Assembly: GCA_900549665.1 (NCBI GenBank)
Contig: URPH01000013.1
Coordinates: 1 to 64,000 of the forward strand
Reading direction: 5' to 3'
DNA: 64,000 nucleotides
Source: an uncultured Lachnospiraceae bacterium
Lineage (GTDB): Bacteria; Bacillota; Clostridia; Lachnospirales; Lachnospiraceae
Part shown: in pieces, positions 31,701-41,593 of the stretch
How the letters are laid out: every line of letters starts with the position of its first letter
Numbering within the stretch: position 1 is the stretch's first letter
Position numbers and translations under genes: made by a program
Notes under the pieces: model-generated
The model's database searches: none
What the model was told of the DNA's origin: nothing
What the model saw: the letters and a program-made list of their open reading frames with translations, nothing else

Positions 31701-31869
31701 TCATCCTAGCTTTATCCCCACTTCCCCATTTTCAACTTCAACATAAAATAAATTACCCCATACTACTAAAACACCCCTTCCACCAGACTTTCATCTAGCA
31801 AAAGGGGGTATCATTACAACATTATAATGTTCTATTTCTCACTACGTCTCATTACAGCATCAAGAATGT

Positions 31870-32012
31870 CACTACAACAGCAACCACAGCAAAAAACTAC
31901 AACACCAGTAACTACATCGAGAAATCCACACCAACAACAACCGCAGTAAGAAATCCACAACAACAGCAACCGCAGTAAGAAATCCAAAACAGCAGTAATC
32001 GCATCAAAAACG
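31870..32012. repeat. Degenerate 29-30-bp tandem repeat, CA-rich
   Basis: About five units resembling ACCGCAGTAAGAAATCCACA followed by ACAACAGCA, the middle two almost identical and the outer ones diverged. It lies between the 51-bp array and the 3' end of potD. No terminator for the pot operon is obvious inside it. Confidence 0.75.
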
Positions 32013-32082
32013 CAACAATATCATCATCAGGATATCATCATAAACACCACATCAATAAGATGCCCTCGTAAATCAACATATC

Positions 32083-33741
32083 TTATTTTTTCTTCATACT
32101 ACGTTCCACAATCTTTCCCCGGATCAAAACCGCAATGGCAGCAACAACAGCCAATGCAGTCACAATCCAGATATAGACAGGAACATTCTTGATATTGTAG
32201 CAGCGCACCTCAATCCACATCCGATTGACTGCCGCATTTTCTTCGGTATCAAAATACCTCATGATGGCACTACGGTTCATCACATCATCAGACGGATACT
32301 GAGCACCCAGCTGTCTTTCTGCCTGCTCTCGGTCAGTGATCAACACATAGTCAGGATCATCCGCATCCCCGGAAAAGAAATATCCGAGCGGATATTCCAT
32401 CATATTTTTCGCATCTAATTCATCATCTGATTCATCATCTGCGTCAATCCCCTCTACTGTTTCCAGTGTATCAACCTTACCCGTATTTTCCACAGTTTCG
32501 GATGGATCCACATCTTCGGACAGATCCACATCTTCGTCCACGCCATAATTATAATCCAGATAATCAAACACTGTATTGTCATCTCCTCCGGAAATAACAG
32601 AGGTATATCCAATGTAATACATGTTCCTGACAGCATTGTCCGGTCTGGAAATAAAGTTGATAAATGCCTCGGCAGCCTGCTGTTTTTCGGCATCATCCCG
32701 TATGCCTTTTTTGAGCATGACCCAGCCGTCAAAATACAGATTGGTGCTTTCCTTTGGCACAGCAAAATTCAGGTAAAAATCATCCTCTTCAGCCTGATCC
32801 ATGGTATAGACGGCATCCCCGGACCACTGGTATCCGGCTACCACTCTTCCGGACATCATGTCTGCTTTACCACTGTCTGTCTCAAAGGAATAGACATTAT
32901 CACGGGATTTCTGAAGGTACTCAAGCGCTTTCTCCAGGGTTTCCGGCGACAGGTCATTCATTTCCTCTACCAGTCTCCGGCTGTAATCAGGATCATTGAT
33001 AAAGGAATCCGAGGTCAGCAGATCTTCTTTTATAGCACCGACTGCAGCAAAATATGCGTCCCTGACATTATCCTTGATCGTAACACGGCGGAAATATTTA
33101 TCATTGGTCAGAATATTCCAGGTAGAAGCATCCTCCCTGCTTACTATCTGTGGATTGTATACAATACCGGTAACACCCCACATATATCCTGCTGCGTATT
33201 TACTCCATGCTTCACCGTTGATCTCATTGGTCTCAAATGTATTTCTGATAAAAGGTGATACGCCCTTTATATAGTAATTTTCATCTATGCTTTCATCAAA
33301 AAAAGCATCGGAAAACGGAACCAGCTGATTCTCGGCCATCAGCTTCATGATCATATATTCCGAAGGACATACAATATCATATTCATTTCCCAGCGACAGC
33401 ATATTGTAAAGCTCCTCATTGGTACCGAAGCAACTGTATTCCACCTTCACCTTCCGGTGATAGGTATCATAATACCATTGCTCAAAATCCTTGTACAACG
33501 GATTTACGCCAATGATATCTCCCTCCGGAAGTTCGATCGTCTCATCATCATCCCATCCGCCTTCATCTATATATTCTTCCCAGTTGCAGACACGCAATGT
33601 CACAACATCGTCATCTTTGGCTGCAACATCGTAAAGTCCGGTACAATAAGAGCTTATTCCGGCAAGCATAACAGACAGGGAAATACCGGCTATTTTTACA
33701 GTTAAAGATCTTTTTGAAACATTTCTTTCAGATTTTTTCAT
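32083..33741 (-). CDS. potD: Spermidine/putrescine-binding protein PotD with acidic insert and C-terminal membrane anchor
   Basis: 552 residues. Signal-type N-terminus, then the PotD fold (VTLRVCNWEEYID, YDIVCPSEYMIMKL, GVTGIVYNPQIV, VVAGYQWSGDAVYTM, LYFDGWVMLKKG). It captures polyamines outside the cell for PotABC. Two oddities. First, residues about 395-445 are an acidic repeat-like insertion (EDVDLSEDVDPSETVE and similar) not found in standard PotD of about 350 residues. Second, the C-terminus ends in a hydrophobic helix (VPVYIWIVTALAVVAAIAVLI) plus a basic tail, which would anchor it in the membrane. It overlaps potC by 4 bp. Confidence 0.9.
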   Translation of the reverse strand: MKKSERNVSKRSLTVKIAGISLSVMLAGISSYCTGLYDVAAKDDDVVTLRVCNWEEYIDEGGWDDDETIELPEGDIIGVNPLYKDFEQWYYDTYHRKVKVEYSCFGTNEELYNMLSLGNEYDIVCPSEYMIMKLMAENQLVPFSDAFFDESIDENYYIKGVSPFIRNTFETNEINGEAWSKYAAGYMWGVTGIVYNPQIVSREDASTWNILTNDKYFRRVTIKDNVRDAYFAAVGAIKEDLLTSDSFINDPDYSRRLVEEMNDLSPETLEKALEYLQKSRDNVYSFETDSGKADMMSGRVVAGYQWSGDAVYTMDQAEEDDFYLNFAVPKESTNLYFDGWVMLKKGIRDDAEKQQAAEAFINFISRPDNAVRNMYYIGYTSVISGGDDNTVFDYLDYNYGVDEDVDLSEDVDPSETVENTGKVDTLETVEGIDADDESDDELDAKNMMEYPLGYFFSGDADDPDYVLITDREQAERQLGAQYPSDDVMNRSAIMRYFDTEENAAVNRMWIEVRCYNIKNVPVYIWIVTALAVVAAIAVLIRGKIVERSMKKK

Positions 33742-34550
33742 GCCGTACGCTCACCTGCCTCTTCCCCTGCCCCACGTCCGGAAACCAGATTCATCACAAT
33801 GGCAAACAACAATACCAGAACAAAAATGATCGTAGACAATGCCCAGAGAGCCGTCTTGATCTCTGTCTGTGAACCCTTTGTTGCATTGACAACATAGGTG
33901 CTGATGGTATCAAAGGTTGCCGGTTTTGTATAGGTTGCAATAAAATAATCATCCAAAGATAAGGTAACCGCCAAAGCAAAACCGGAGACAATTCCGGATG
34001 CAATTTCTGGCAGGATAACCTTTCTCAAGGCATATCCGGGCTTTGCACCAAGATCAAGCGCAGCCTCATACAGGCTGGGATCCATCTGCTTTAATTTAGG
34101 CAAAACAGATAAATATACAAACGGAGCACTTAAAACGGTATGCCCGATCACAAGCGGCACATAGGTATCCTTGCTCATGCCAAAAACAATAACCAGAAGA
34201 ATGCAAACGGAAAAACCGGTTACAACGTCAGCATTAACAACCGGAATCTGATTGACAGCCGAAAAAACAGACTGTGTCCTCTTTTTGGAATAAAAAAATC
34301 CGATCGCACCAACAGTCCCAAAAACAGTTGCCAGAACAGAGCTTACCAAAGCTAAAAGCAGAGAACCGCCTATCATATCCGCAAGCTCCGGCGTCGTAAA
34401 TAATTTTATGTAATTGTCCAGGGAAAATTCCCGGATCACACCAATATTGGTGGAACTCGTAAAACTGTATACGGAAAGGATCAGGATCGGCGCATACATG
34501 ATCAGAAGCATCAGGCTGATAAAAACCCGGGCACCGACTTTCTTTTTCAT
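33738..34550 (-). CDS. potC: Spermidine/putrescine ABC transporter permease PotC
   Basis: 270-residue permease with six membrane segments. MYAPILILSVYSF near the start and the EAA loop SLYEAALDLGAKPGYALRKVILPEI are typical for PotC. GAGGAGG precedes the ATG, which overlaps the potB stop by 4 bp (ATGA). Order on the minus strand is potA-potB-potC-potD. Confidence 0.94.
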   Translation of the reverse strand: MKKKVGARVFISLMLLIMYAPILILSVYSFTSSTNIGVIREFSLDNYIKLFTTPELADMIGGSLLLALVSSVLATVFGTVGAIGFFYSKKRTQSVFSAVNQIPVVNADVVTGFSVCILLVIVFGMSKDTYVPLVIGHTVLSAPFVYLSVLPKLKQMDPSLYEAALDLGAKPGYALRKVILPEIASGIVSGFALAVTLSLDDYFIATYTKPATFDTISTYVVNATKGSQTEIKTALWALSTIIFVLVLLFAIVMNLVSGRGAGEEAGERTA

Positions 34551-35335
34551 AAAACGGCACCTCCTCTTGCATTTGCCTCGTCATCCGCACTGCTTCCAAA
34601 AAATGTGAAAATGCAAATGATCAAAAGCAGTACCAGCGCAATCATTGAACCATTGTGCCAGTCGTCGGATGAGAAATAGCTTCCGATCAGACTTCCCATG
34701 ATGTAAGTACTGTTGTACAACATATCCAGCACAACATAGTTGGTCATGGCAGGTAAAAACACCATGGAAATACCGCTGACAATTCCGGGAACGGACAAAG
34801 GCAGGGTCACACGCAAAAAGGACTGGACAGCGTCAGCTCCCAGATCACCCGCAGCCTCGATCAGGCTGTGATCCAGCCTGGTAAGGGTCGTATACAAAGG
34901 CAGAATCATAAAAGGAAGGAAATCATAGGTCATACCGATCACCGAATTGAAAAACGGGAAGTATGCCAGATTTTTTTCCACAAGGGTAAGTATTTCCTTT
35001 AAAGCTGTAATACGCAGTGTAAAATTGACCCACATGGGCGTGATAAAAATCAGCAGGATAATGCTTTTTGCCTTCCATTCACTCCGCGCCAGAATATAAG
35101 CCACCGGATATGCGATCAGGAGGCAGACACAGGTTGTCGTAAATGCCAGCACAAAGCTATAGCACAAGGTTCCCAATGTATTGGGATTAGCAAAAAAATT
35201 AGTCAGGTTAGCAATTGTAAACTGTCCGGATCCATTTGTAAATGCATAGTAAACAATGACAAGCAGAGGCGCAACCACGAACAGGATCAGAAACAATGCA
35301 TATGGAATTCCCAACTGTTTTCTGGAAAAAGTCAT
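34547..35335 (-). CDS. potB: Spermidine/putrescine ABC transporter permease PotB
   Basis: 262-residue permease with six membrane segments. PYALFLILFVVAPLLVIVYYAF at the start and the EAA loop SLIEAAGDLGADAVQSFLRVTLPLS are typical. AGGAGG lies six bases before the ATG at 35335. The ATG at 35338 and an upstream start at 35362 are less well placed. Coupled to potC by a 4-bp overlap. Confidence 0.93.
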   Translation of the reverse strand: MTFSRKQLGIPYALFLILFVVAPLLVIVYYAFTNGSGQFTIANLTNFFANPNTLGTLCYSFVLAFTTTCVCLLIAYPVAYILARSEWKAKSIILLIFITPMWVNFTLRITALKEILTLVEKNLAYFPFFNSVIGMTYDFLPFMILPLYTTLTRLDHSLIEAAGDLGADAVQSFLRVTLPLSVPGIVSGISMVFLPAMTNYVVLDMLYNSTYIMGSLIGSYFSSDDWHNGSMIALVLLLIICIFTFFGSSADDEANARGGAVL

Positions 35336-35345
35336 CATAAGCCTC

Positions 35346-36788
35346 CTATTTTTTAAGTGCAAACTGCATCTTGTCTTCCGGCATGATCAGGCTGACCTTA
35401 TCATGCATATTCCACAAATATTCATCATCTACGATCAGATCATGTCCATACTCCGTCCTGACAACATAACTGTAATGATCACCTTTATAGATCAGATTGA
35501 TAATCTTACCGACAACCAGACCGGCATCCAGATCATCGCTCATCTCAATATCCTCCGGCTCAATGGAAACCATAACGCGGATTTTATCAAGATCAACTTT
35601 TTCTCCATCATCATCAAAGAGCTCTCCATCCCTGATAACCGAACCGGGAATAATCTTTGTCAGGTCACAGCGAATCTCTTCATCATTGAAGGCCAGATTA
35701 AGATCACTGTTAACAGTTGTTTCAAAGCAGGTTGTATGGTCCTCTGCAATCATAATATGAATACCATCCGGCTCCAGCATCATACCGACACGGTCTCCAA
35801 CGATCGCAGACTTGGTAGACTGGATGATCATTTCGTACTTTCCGGATTCAACGGCAATTTCATAATGAATCCCTTTAAAAATAACAGAAGTCACAACACC
35901 TTCGATAACTCCCCGATCCGGCGTAGTCAGGATCACATCCTCAGGTCTGACAACTGCATCGATCAGGGTACCTTCCTTAACATCATCCACACATTCAAAT
36001 TCGCCACCACAGAAGCGTACCTTTTTATCCCCGGTCATAATGCCCTTGAAAATATTACTGTCCCCAATAAAATCGGCCACAAAGGCATTTTTAGGTTCAT
36101 TGTAGATATCCTCCGGTGTACCGATCTGCTGTGTGCATCCTTCCGACATGACAACGATCTTATCAGACATGACCAAAGCCTCTTCCTGATCATGTGTGAC
36201 ATAAATAAATGTTATCCCCAGCTGGTCATGCATATTTTTTAATTCAATCTGCATTTCCTTACGCATTTTTAAATCCAGAGCCCCTAACGGTTCGTCCAAA
36301 AGCAGGATCTCCGGTTCATTTACCAACGCCCTTGCAATGGCAATCCTCTGCTGCTGGCCTCCGGAAAGCGTGGAAACACGGCGGTTTTCAAAGCCTTCCA
36401 GATCCACCATGTCCAAGACATGATTGACCTTTTTCCGAATCTCATCCCTTGGAAGCTTTTTCAGTTTTAATCCAAAAGCAATGTTGTCATAGATATTCAT
36501 ATGCGGAAAAAGCGCATATCTCTGAAACACGGTGTTGATGGGACGCTTATTGGCAGGAAGCTTTGTGATATCCTGTCCGTTCAATAAAATTTCTCCGCCG
36601 GTTGGCATCTCAAAGCCTGCGATCATGCGAAGCGTTGTTGTCTTGCCGCATCCGGACGGTCCCAAAAAAGTAACGAATTCACCGCGTCCGACTTCAAGAT
36701 TGAAGTCGGAAACCGCAGTAAATCCGTTATCTGTATAAGTCTTCGTAATATGCTTTAATTCGATGATATTACCGGTATGTTCAGCCAT
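35346..36788 (-). CDS. potA: Spermidine/putrescine ABC transporter ATPase PotA with two C-terminal TOBE-like domains
   Basis: 480 residues. Walker A GPSGCGKTT near 39-47, signature LSGGQQQRIAIARAL, Walker B ILLLDEPLGALD, and the switch His in YVTHDQEEALVMSD. The family is usually 350-380 residues. Here the C-terminal part holds two TOBE-like segments, about 275-345 (VVRPEDVILTTPDRGVIEGVV) and 405-475 (VSIEPEDIEMSDDLDAGLVVG). Each contains the conserved IRPED-like motif, separated by 60 residues. The second could be a duplicated substrate-sensing module. AGAGGT precedes the ATG. Confidence 0.93.
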   Translation of the reverse strand: MAEHTGNIIELKHITKTYTDNGFTAVSDFNLEVGRGEFVTFLGPSGCGKTTTLRMIAGFEMPTGGEILLNGQDITKLPANKRPINTVFQRYALFPHMNIYDNIAFGLKLKKLPRDEIRKKVNHVLDMVDLEGFENRRVSTLSGGQQQRIAIARALVNEPEILLLDEPLGALDLKMRKEMQIELKNMHDQLGITFIYVTHDQEEALVMSDKIVVMSEGCTQQIGTPEDIYNEPKNAFVADFIGDSNIFKGIMTGDKKVRFCGGEFECVDDVKEGTLIDAVVRPEDVILTTPDRGVIEGVVTSVIFKGIHYEIAVESGKYEMIIQSTKSAIVGDRVGMMLEPDGIHIMIAEDHTTCFETTVNSDLNLAFNDEEIRCDLTKIIPGSVIRDGELFDDDGEKVDLDKIRVMVSIEPEDIEMSDDLDAGLVVGKIINLIYKGDHYSYVVRTEYGHDLIVDDEYLWNMHDKVSLIMPEDKMQFALKK

Positions 36789-36818
36789 TCTTTTGTATAC
36801 CTCTCAGTACAAATAGTC

Positions 36819-37796
36819 TTACAGTAAATGTGCTCTCAGCTCTTCGCCTGATAAAGGACTTAAGTATGCAGGTGCTACATCAAATACCGTCTTGCAGCCT
36901 GTCATACCCTCCCTGTACATACGGTATACGGCACGTCCGAAGGCCGTCAGTACCGAACCGGTAAATTCAGGGTTGGAATCCAGCTTTAAACTGTACTCAA
37001 TCACATGCTTATGTTCCTTTTCAAATCCGGTCGCACCGGTACGGAATACGAAGCCGCCGTGCGGAATTTCGGAATGATCACGGTTGAATTCTTCCTCACT
37101 GATGAAATGTACAGTTGTATCATAATCAGCAAAGTAATTGGGCATTGTCTTGATCTCTTCTTCGATTTTTGCCAAGTCAGCACCTTCCTCTGCCACAACA
37201 AAACACTCTCTTGTATGTTTTTCCCTTGTTGTGAGCTCGGGATTTTCACAGGCACGAACCCGCTCCAAAGCACTTTCTACCGGAATGGTATACTGCTTTG
37301 CATTTTTTACACCCTTGATACGGCGTACGGCATCGGAATGTCCCTGGCTGACGCCCTTTCCCCAGAAGGTATAGTCATTGCCCTCGGGTAAAATGGCATT
37401 GGCATATAAACGGTTCAGGGAAAACATACCGGGATCCCATCCACAGGAGATCAGGGCAACCTTTCCGGCTTCCTTTGCGGATGCATCCACAGCAGCAAAA
37501 TGCTGTGGAATGTTGGCATGTGTATCAAAGCTGTCAATCACATTGAAATATTTTGCATATTCCGGTGTCTGCTTGGGAAGGTCAGTCGCGCTTCCTCCGC
37601 ATAAAAACAGGACATCGATTTCATCCTTATAATTTAAAATATCATTTACAGAATATACCGGAACGTTTGTTACGGTCTTGATCCCTGCCGGATCTCTTCT
37701 TGAAAATACAGCTGTAAGCTCAATGTCGGGAGCCTGTAAAATAGCCGATTCAATTCCTCTTGCAAGATTTCCATATCCTAAAATTGCTGCTTTCAT
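36819..37796 (-). CDS. ddh: meso-Diaminopimelate D-dehydrogenase
   Basis: 325 residues. NADPH-dependent enzyme that makes meso-diaminopimelate from tetrahydrodipicolinate in one step, for lysine and peptidoglycan. Rossmann start AAILGYGNLARGIESAI, then SRRDPAG, FLCGGSATDLP, FNVIDSFDTHANIP, ISCGWDPGMFSLNRLYA and GKGVSQGHSDAVRRIKGV, all hallmark stretches of Ddh. GGAGG is 11 nt before the ATG. It lies 30 bp downstream of... potA on the other side, in the same direction, and may share transcripts with potA. Confidence 0.96.
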   Translation of the reverse strand: MKAAILGYGNLARGIESAILQAPDIELTAVFSRRDPAGIKTVTNVPVYSVNDILNYKDEIDVLFLCGGSATDLPKQTPEYAKYFNVIDSFDTHANIPQHFAAVDASAKEAGKVALISCGWDPGMFSLNRLYANAILPEGNDYTFWGKGVSQGHSDAVRRIKGVKNAKQYTIPVESALERVRACENPELTTREKHTRECFVVAEEGADLAKIEEEIKTMPNYFADYDTTVHFISEEEFNRDHSEIPHGGFVFRTGATGFEKEHKHVIEYSLKLDSNPEFTGSVLTAFGRAVYRMYREGMTGCKTVFDVAPAYLSPLSGEELRAHLL

Positions 37797-37859
37797 ATTA
37801 TTATAAATCCTCCGATTTTAATCTACTTCTGTTTATCTCATAGTCATGTTGCGGTCAGA

Positions 37860-39245
37860 CTATGCTCTCTCATCCATGGACTGATACGGAATATGCTCGC
37901 CCACATATTTATAAGCAGGACGGATGATCTTATTTGCATTGATCAGTTCCTCCAGTCTGTGTGCACACCAGCCCGGAGTTCTTGCGATTGCAAAAATAGG
38001 CGTAAACAATTCCTCCGGAATGCGTAACATCGTATATACAAATCCACTGTAAAAATCGACGTTGGCACAGACATTTTTGAATAATTTTCTTCTTTCCATA
38101 ATCAGCCGGCCCGCAATGTTTTCCACGTTCTCATACAAAGAAAACTCTTCCATCATGCCTTTTTCCTGTGCCAGCTTCTTGGCAAAATCCTTTAAAATAA
38201 TCTCTCGGGGATCTGACAAAGTATATACTGCATGCCCCATACCATAGATCAGTCCGGTATGGTCGAATGCCTCTTTATCCAAAATCTTAATCAGATATTC
38301 CTCAATTTCTTCTTCATTGGACCAGTCTTTAATGTGTGCTTTGATATCAGCAAACATATTTTGAACTTTTAAATTGGCTCCACCATGACGGGGTCCCTTT
38401 AATGAGCCGATAGATGCTGCCATAGAGGAATATGTATCGGTTCCTGATGAAGTAACAACATGGGTTGTAAATGTAGAGTTATTACCGCCTCCATGCTCTG
38501 CATGCAGTACCAGTGCAATATCCAGCACCTTTGCCTCAAGCTCCGTATATTGTCCGTCGTCACGCAGCATTAAAAGAATATTTTCCGCAAGTGACAGTCC
38601 ATGCTTGGGATTGCGTATCATCAAGGTCGCATCCTTCCTAAAGTGCATATAGGAATGATAAGAGTATACCGCGATCAGAGGAAGCTTATTGATCAGCTCC
38701 AGAGACTGTCTCAACACATTTTGCGAAGAAATATCATCGGGCAGATCATCATAGGTATACAATGTCAGCACACATCTTTGCATGGCATTCATGATATTGG
38801 CGTTGGACGCCTTCATGACCACGTCGCGTACAAACCGTCCGCTCAATGTCTGAAATTCTTCAGAGACCTTGATGTAGCGTTCCAGCTGTTCCTTAGTCGG
38901 AAGCTTTCCAAACATCAGAAGATAAGAGGCTTCCTCAAAGCCAAAGCGTCTGCCCTTCAGTCCGGCAACCAGATCCACGACATTGACACCCTGATAATAC
39001 AGGCTTCCTTCCGCAGGAATCGTACGGCCGTTTACCAGATCATAGGCACAGACATCGGAAATTTCCGTAAGACCTGTCAGAACACCTTTTCCGGCTGAAT
39101 CACGTAAACCTCTTTTTACGTCATATTCGATATACAGGTTTTGATCAATATGATGATTATTCAGAAGTTCTTTTTCCAAAATATTGACATCATTTTTGAT
39201 CTCTCCCAAGTCATCCACTACAAGCATTTCTTTTTTGTCACTCAT
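37860..39245 (-). CDS. gltA: Citrate synthase
   Basis: 461 residues. Condenses oxaloacetate and acetyl-CoA to citrate. Conserved catalytic regions are visible: LHAEHGGGNNSTFTTHVVTSSGTD (first His), GPRHGGANLKVQNMFADI (second His) and YGMGHAVYTLSDPRE, plus a C-terminal IARTPGWCAHRLEEL with Arg. It has an N-terminal extension of about 40 residues, as in the long clostridial type. Probably feeds glutamate synthesis via an incomplete TCA branch (inference). It lies between thrS and ddh in the same direction. Confidence 0.94.
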   Translation of the reverse strand: MSDKKEMLVVDDLGEIKNDVNILEKELLNNHHIDQNLYIEYDVKRGLRDSAGKGVLTGLTEISDVCAYDLVNGRTIPAEGSLYYQGVNVVDLVAGLKGRRFGFEEASYLLMFGKLPTKEQLERYIKVSEEFQTLSGRFVRDVVMKASNANIMNAMQRCVLTLYTYDDLPDDISSQNVLRQSLELINKLPLIAVYSYHSYMHFRKDATLMIRNPKHGLSLAENILLMLRDDGQYTELEAKVLDIALVLHAEHGGGNNSTFTTHVVTSSGTDTYSSMAASIGSLKGPRHGGANLKVQNMFADIKAHIKDWSNEEEIEEYLIKILDKEAFDHTGLIYGMGHAVYTLSDPREIILKDFAKKLAQEKGMMEEFSLYENVENIAGRLIMERRKLFKNVCANVDFYSGFVYTMLRIPEELFTPIFAIARTPGWCAHRLEELINANKIIRPAYKYVGEHIPYQSMDERA

Positions 39246-39293
39246 CCAGTCATACTCCTTTCAGCTCAAATATAAAAATTCATTTGTAACTTA

Positions 39294-41261
39294 TCAGCGT
39301 TTCTTTTCGTCTTCCGGTAATTCCTCACGTATTGCCTTCGTGCGGATTTCTTCACAGATCTGATCCATAAACTCTGACAGCGTTTTCTGTCCTTCATTGC
39401 CTTCAAAACGGCTTCTGACAGATACCATACCGTCTTTTTCTTCCTGCTCGCCGACAACCAGCATATAAGGGAGCTTATCCATTCTGGCTTCACGGATCTT
39501 GTAACCGATCTTTTCAGAACGATGGTCAACCGTCACATCAATATCACGTGCAGCAAGCTCTTTGCGTACTTTTTCTGCATAATCAGCGTATTTTTCGGAA
39601 ATCGGCAGTACACGTACCTGCTCCGGACACAGCCATGTCGGGAATTTACCTGCATAGTGCTCGATCAGCCATGCCAGTGTTCTTTCATAACATCCCATGG
39701 ATGTACGGTGAATGATCCAAGGGCGGACTTTTTCACCCTTTTCATCAATATAATACATACCAAAGTTTTCAGCAGATGCGCAGTCAAGCTGGATCGTTAC
39801 CATGGTGTCTTCTTTTCCGTATACGTTTTTAGCCTGAATATCGATCTTTGGTCCGTAGAAAGCAGCCTCATCATCAGCCTCTGTATAAGGAATGTTATTT
39901 TTGTCCATAACGTCTCTTAAATACTGCTGTGTGCTGTTCCAGTACTCATCATCACCCAGATATTTTTTCTTGTTATTGGGATCCCATTTGGACAGACGAT
40001 AGGTAACGTCTCCTGCGATTCCCAGTGTTGTCATAACATAATGTGCAAGCTCCGTACATCTGGTCAGCTCTTCCTGTGCCTGATCGGGTCTCATGATGAT
40101 ATGGGCCTCTGTGATCGTAAACTGGCGGACACGGGTAAGACCATGCATTTCTCCGGAATCCTCATTACGGAACAAAGTTGATGTTTCTGACATACGATAA
40201 GGAAGATCTCTGTATGAATGCTGTTCATTCATATATACATAGTACTGGAACGGACATGTCATCGGACGCAGAGCCATTGTCTCTTTGTCATCATTGTCTT
40301 TATTTAAGATAAACATGCCATCCATGTAATGATCCCAGTGACCGGAAATCTTGTAAAGATCAGATTTCGCCATCAGCGGTGTACGGGTGCGGACATAGCC
40401 CCATTCCTTATCCTCCAGATCTTCTATCCATCTTTGTAATTTCATGATCATCTTGGTTCCCTTGGGTGTAAATAAAGGAAGCCCCTGACCGATAACATCA
40501 ACCGTTGTGAAAAGCTTCATTTCACGGCCAAGCTTGTTGTGGTCACGTTTTTTGATATCCTCCAGATGCTCTAAGTAAGCATTTAATTCATCTTTTTCAT
40601 TGAAGGCTGTTGCATAAATACGCTGCAGCTGTGCCTTGTCGGAATTACCTCTCCAGTAAGCCATGGATGATGAGATCAGCTTGTATGCTTTGATGCCCTT
40701 GGTGCTCATCAGATGAGGTCCTGCACAAAGATCCACAAAGCCACCCTGATCGTAGAAAGAAATTTCCGCATCTTCGGGAAGATCCTTGATAAGTTCTACC
40801 TTGTAAGGCTCGCCTTTTTCTTCCATGAATTTGATGGCTTCTTCTCTGGGAAGTGTAAAGCGTTCCAGCTTATGTCCTTCCTTGATGATCTTTTTCATTT
40901 CCTTTTCAATTTTGTCCAGATCTTCTCTTGAAAAAGGATCTGAGTCAAAATCATAATAAAATCCTTCGTCAATGGCAGGTCCGATTGCAATTTTTGCATT
41001 GGGGAACAATCTCTGTACAGCCTCCGCCATAACATGGGATGCTGTATGACGCACAACCCTGAGACCTGCGGGATCCTTGGCTGTCACAATATTTAAAGTA
41101 CAGTCTTTATCCAGTACCGTTCTTAAATCAACGATTTCGTCATCGACATCACCGGCACATGCCACACGTGCAAGCCCGTCACTGATATCTTTTGCAATGT
41201 CATAAACGCTCATTGCCTGTGCATATTCTTTTTTGCTTCCATCTTTTAATGTAATAATCAT
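39294..41261 (-). CDS. thrS: Threonyl-tRNA synthetase
   Basis: 655 residues. TGS domain (1-62), editing domain with H-x3-H (VRHTASHVMAEAV) and a later Cys/His cluster, class II catalytic core with the zinc ligands in MTCPFQYYVY and IHRTSMGCYERTLAWLIEH (motif 3). The C-terminal anticodon domain contains RVLPISEKYADYAEKVRKELAARDI. AAGGAGG precedes the ATG. Preceded by a complete T-box leader, so expression rises when tRNA-Thr is uncharged. Confidence 0.97.
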   Translation of the reverse strand: MIITLKDGSKKEYAQAMSVYDIAKDISDGLARVACAGDVDDEIVDLRTVLDKDCTLNIVTAKDPAGLRVVRHTASHVMAEAVQRLFPNAKIAIGPAIDEGFYYDFDSDPFSREDLDKIEKEMKKIIKEGHKLERFTLPREEAIKFMEEKGEPYKVELIKDLPEDAEISFYDQGGFVDLCAGPHLMSTKGIKAYKLISSSMAYWRGNSDKAQLQRIYATAFNEKDELNAYLEHLEDIKKRDHNKLGREMKLFTTVDVIGQGLPLFTPKGTKMIMKLQRWIEDLEDKEWGYVRTRTPLMAKSDLYKISGHWDHYMDGMFILNKDNDDKETMALRPMTCPFQYYVYMNEQHSYRDLPYRMSETSTLFRNEDSGEMHGLTRVRQFTITEAHIIMRPDQAQEELTRCTELAHYVMTTLGIAGDVTYRLSKWDPNNKKKYLGDDEYWNSTQQYLRDVMDKNNIPYTEADDEAAFYGPKIDIQAKNVYGKEDTMVTIQLDCASAENFGMYYIDEKGEKVRPWIIHRTSMGCYERTLAWLIEHYAGKFPTWLCPEQVRVLPISEKYADYAEKVRKELAARDIDVTVDHRSEKIGYKIREARMDKLPYMLVVGEQEEKDGMVSVRSRFEGNEGQKTLSEFMDQICEEIRTKAIREELPEDEKKR

Positions 41262-41284
41262 TTTCTTTTCCTCCTTAACTTAAT

Positions 41285-41535
41285 AAAAAAGTCCCTCACA
41301 CTGCAAAATACAATGTAAGGGACGTAATATACGCGGTTCCACCCTGTTTGTCTGTACGCCTCCAAAACGGATAGCGATAAACCAGGCCACTCTTTATGAT
41401 GATAACGGTATCACCGGACCGGATTGGGGTCACTCAGAGGTAGTTTTCAAATGTTTCCTGCACAGGTACTCTCAGCAGCCGTACCCTTCTCTGTTGCATT
41501 GCCGCATCCTACTCTTCTCGTCAACGTATTGGCTG
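41285..41535 (-). promoter_or_regulatory. T-box leader (tRNA-Thr responsive)
   Basis: On the minus strand: a stem I region from about 41530, the T-box sequence AGGGTGGAACCGCGT (41331-41345), then a terminator GTCCCTTACATTG...CAGTGTGAGGGAC followed by TTTTTTATT (41291-41323). ACT and ACC threonine codons occur where the specifier loop is expected (GAAAACTACCTC). I cannot decide between them without folding. Confidence 0.92.
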
Positions 41536-41593
41536 TATATAACATATCTAAACTGTATATATTGTATGCGCAGTTGTTGAAAAAGTAAAGAAT

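Noticed and set aside
31137..31746. Three long overlapping plus-strand frames across the second array
   Set aside because: Same reason: a 51-bp unit keeps every frame open, and there is no ribosome site or family match.
31870..32012. A CRISPR array in the 29-30-bp repeats
   Set aside because: Units are directly adjacent without spacers, so it is a simple tandem repeat.
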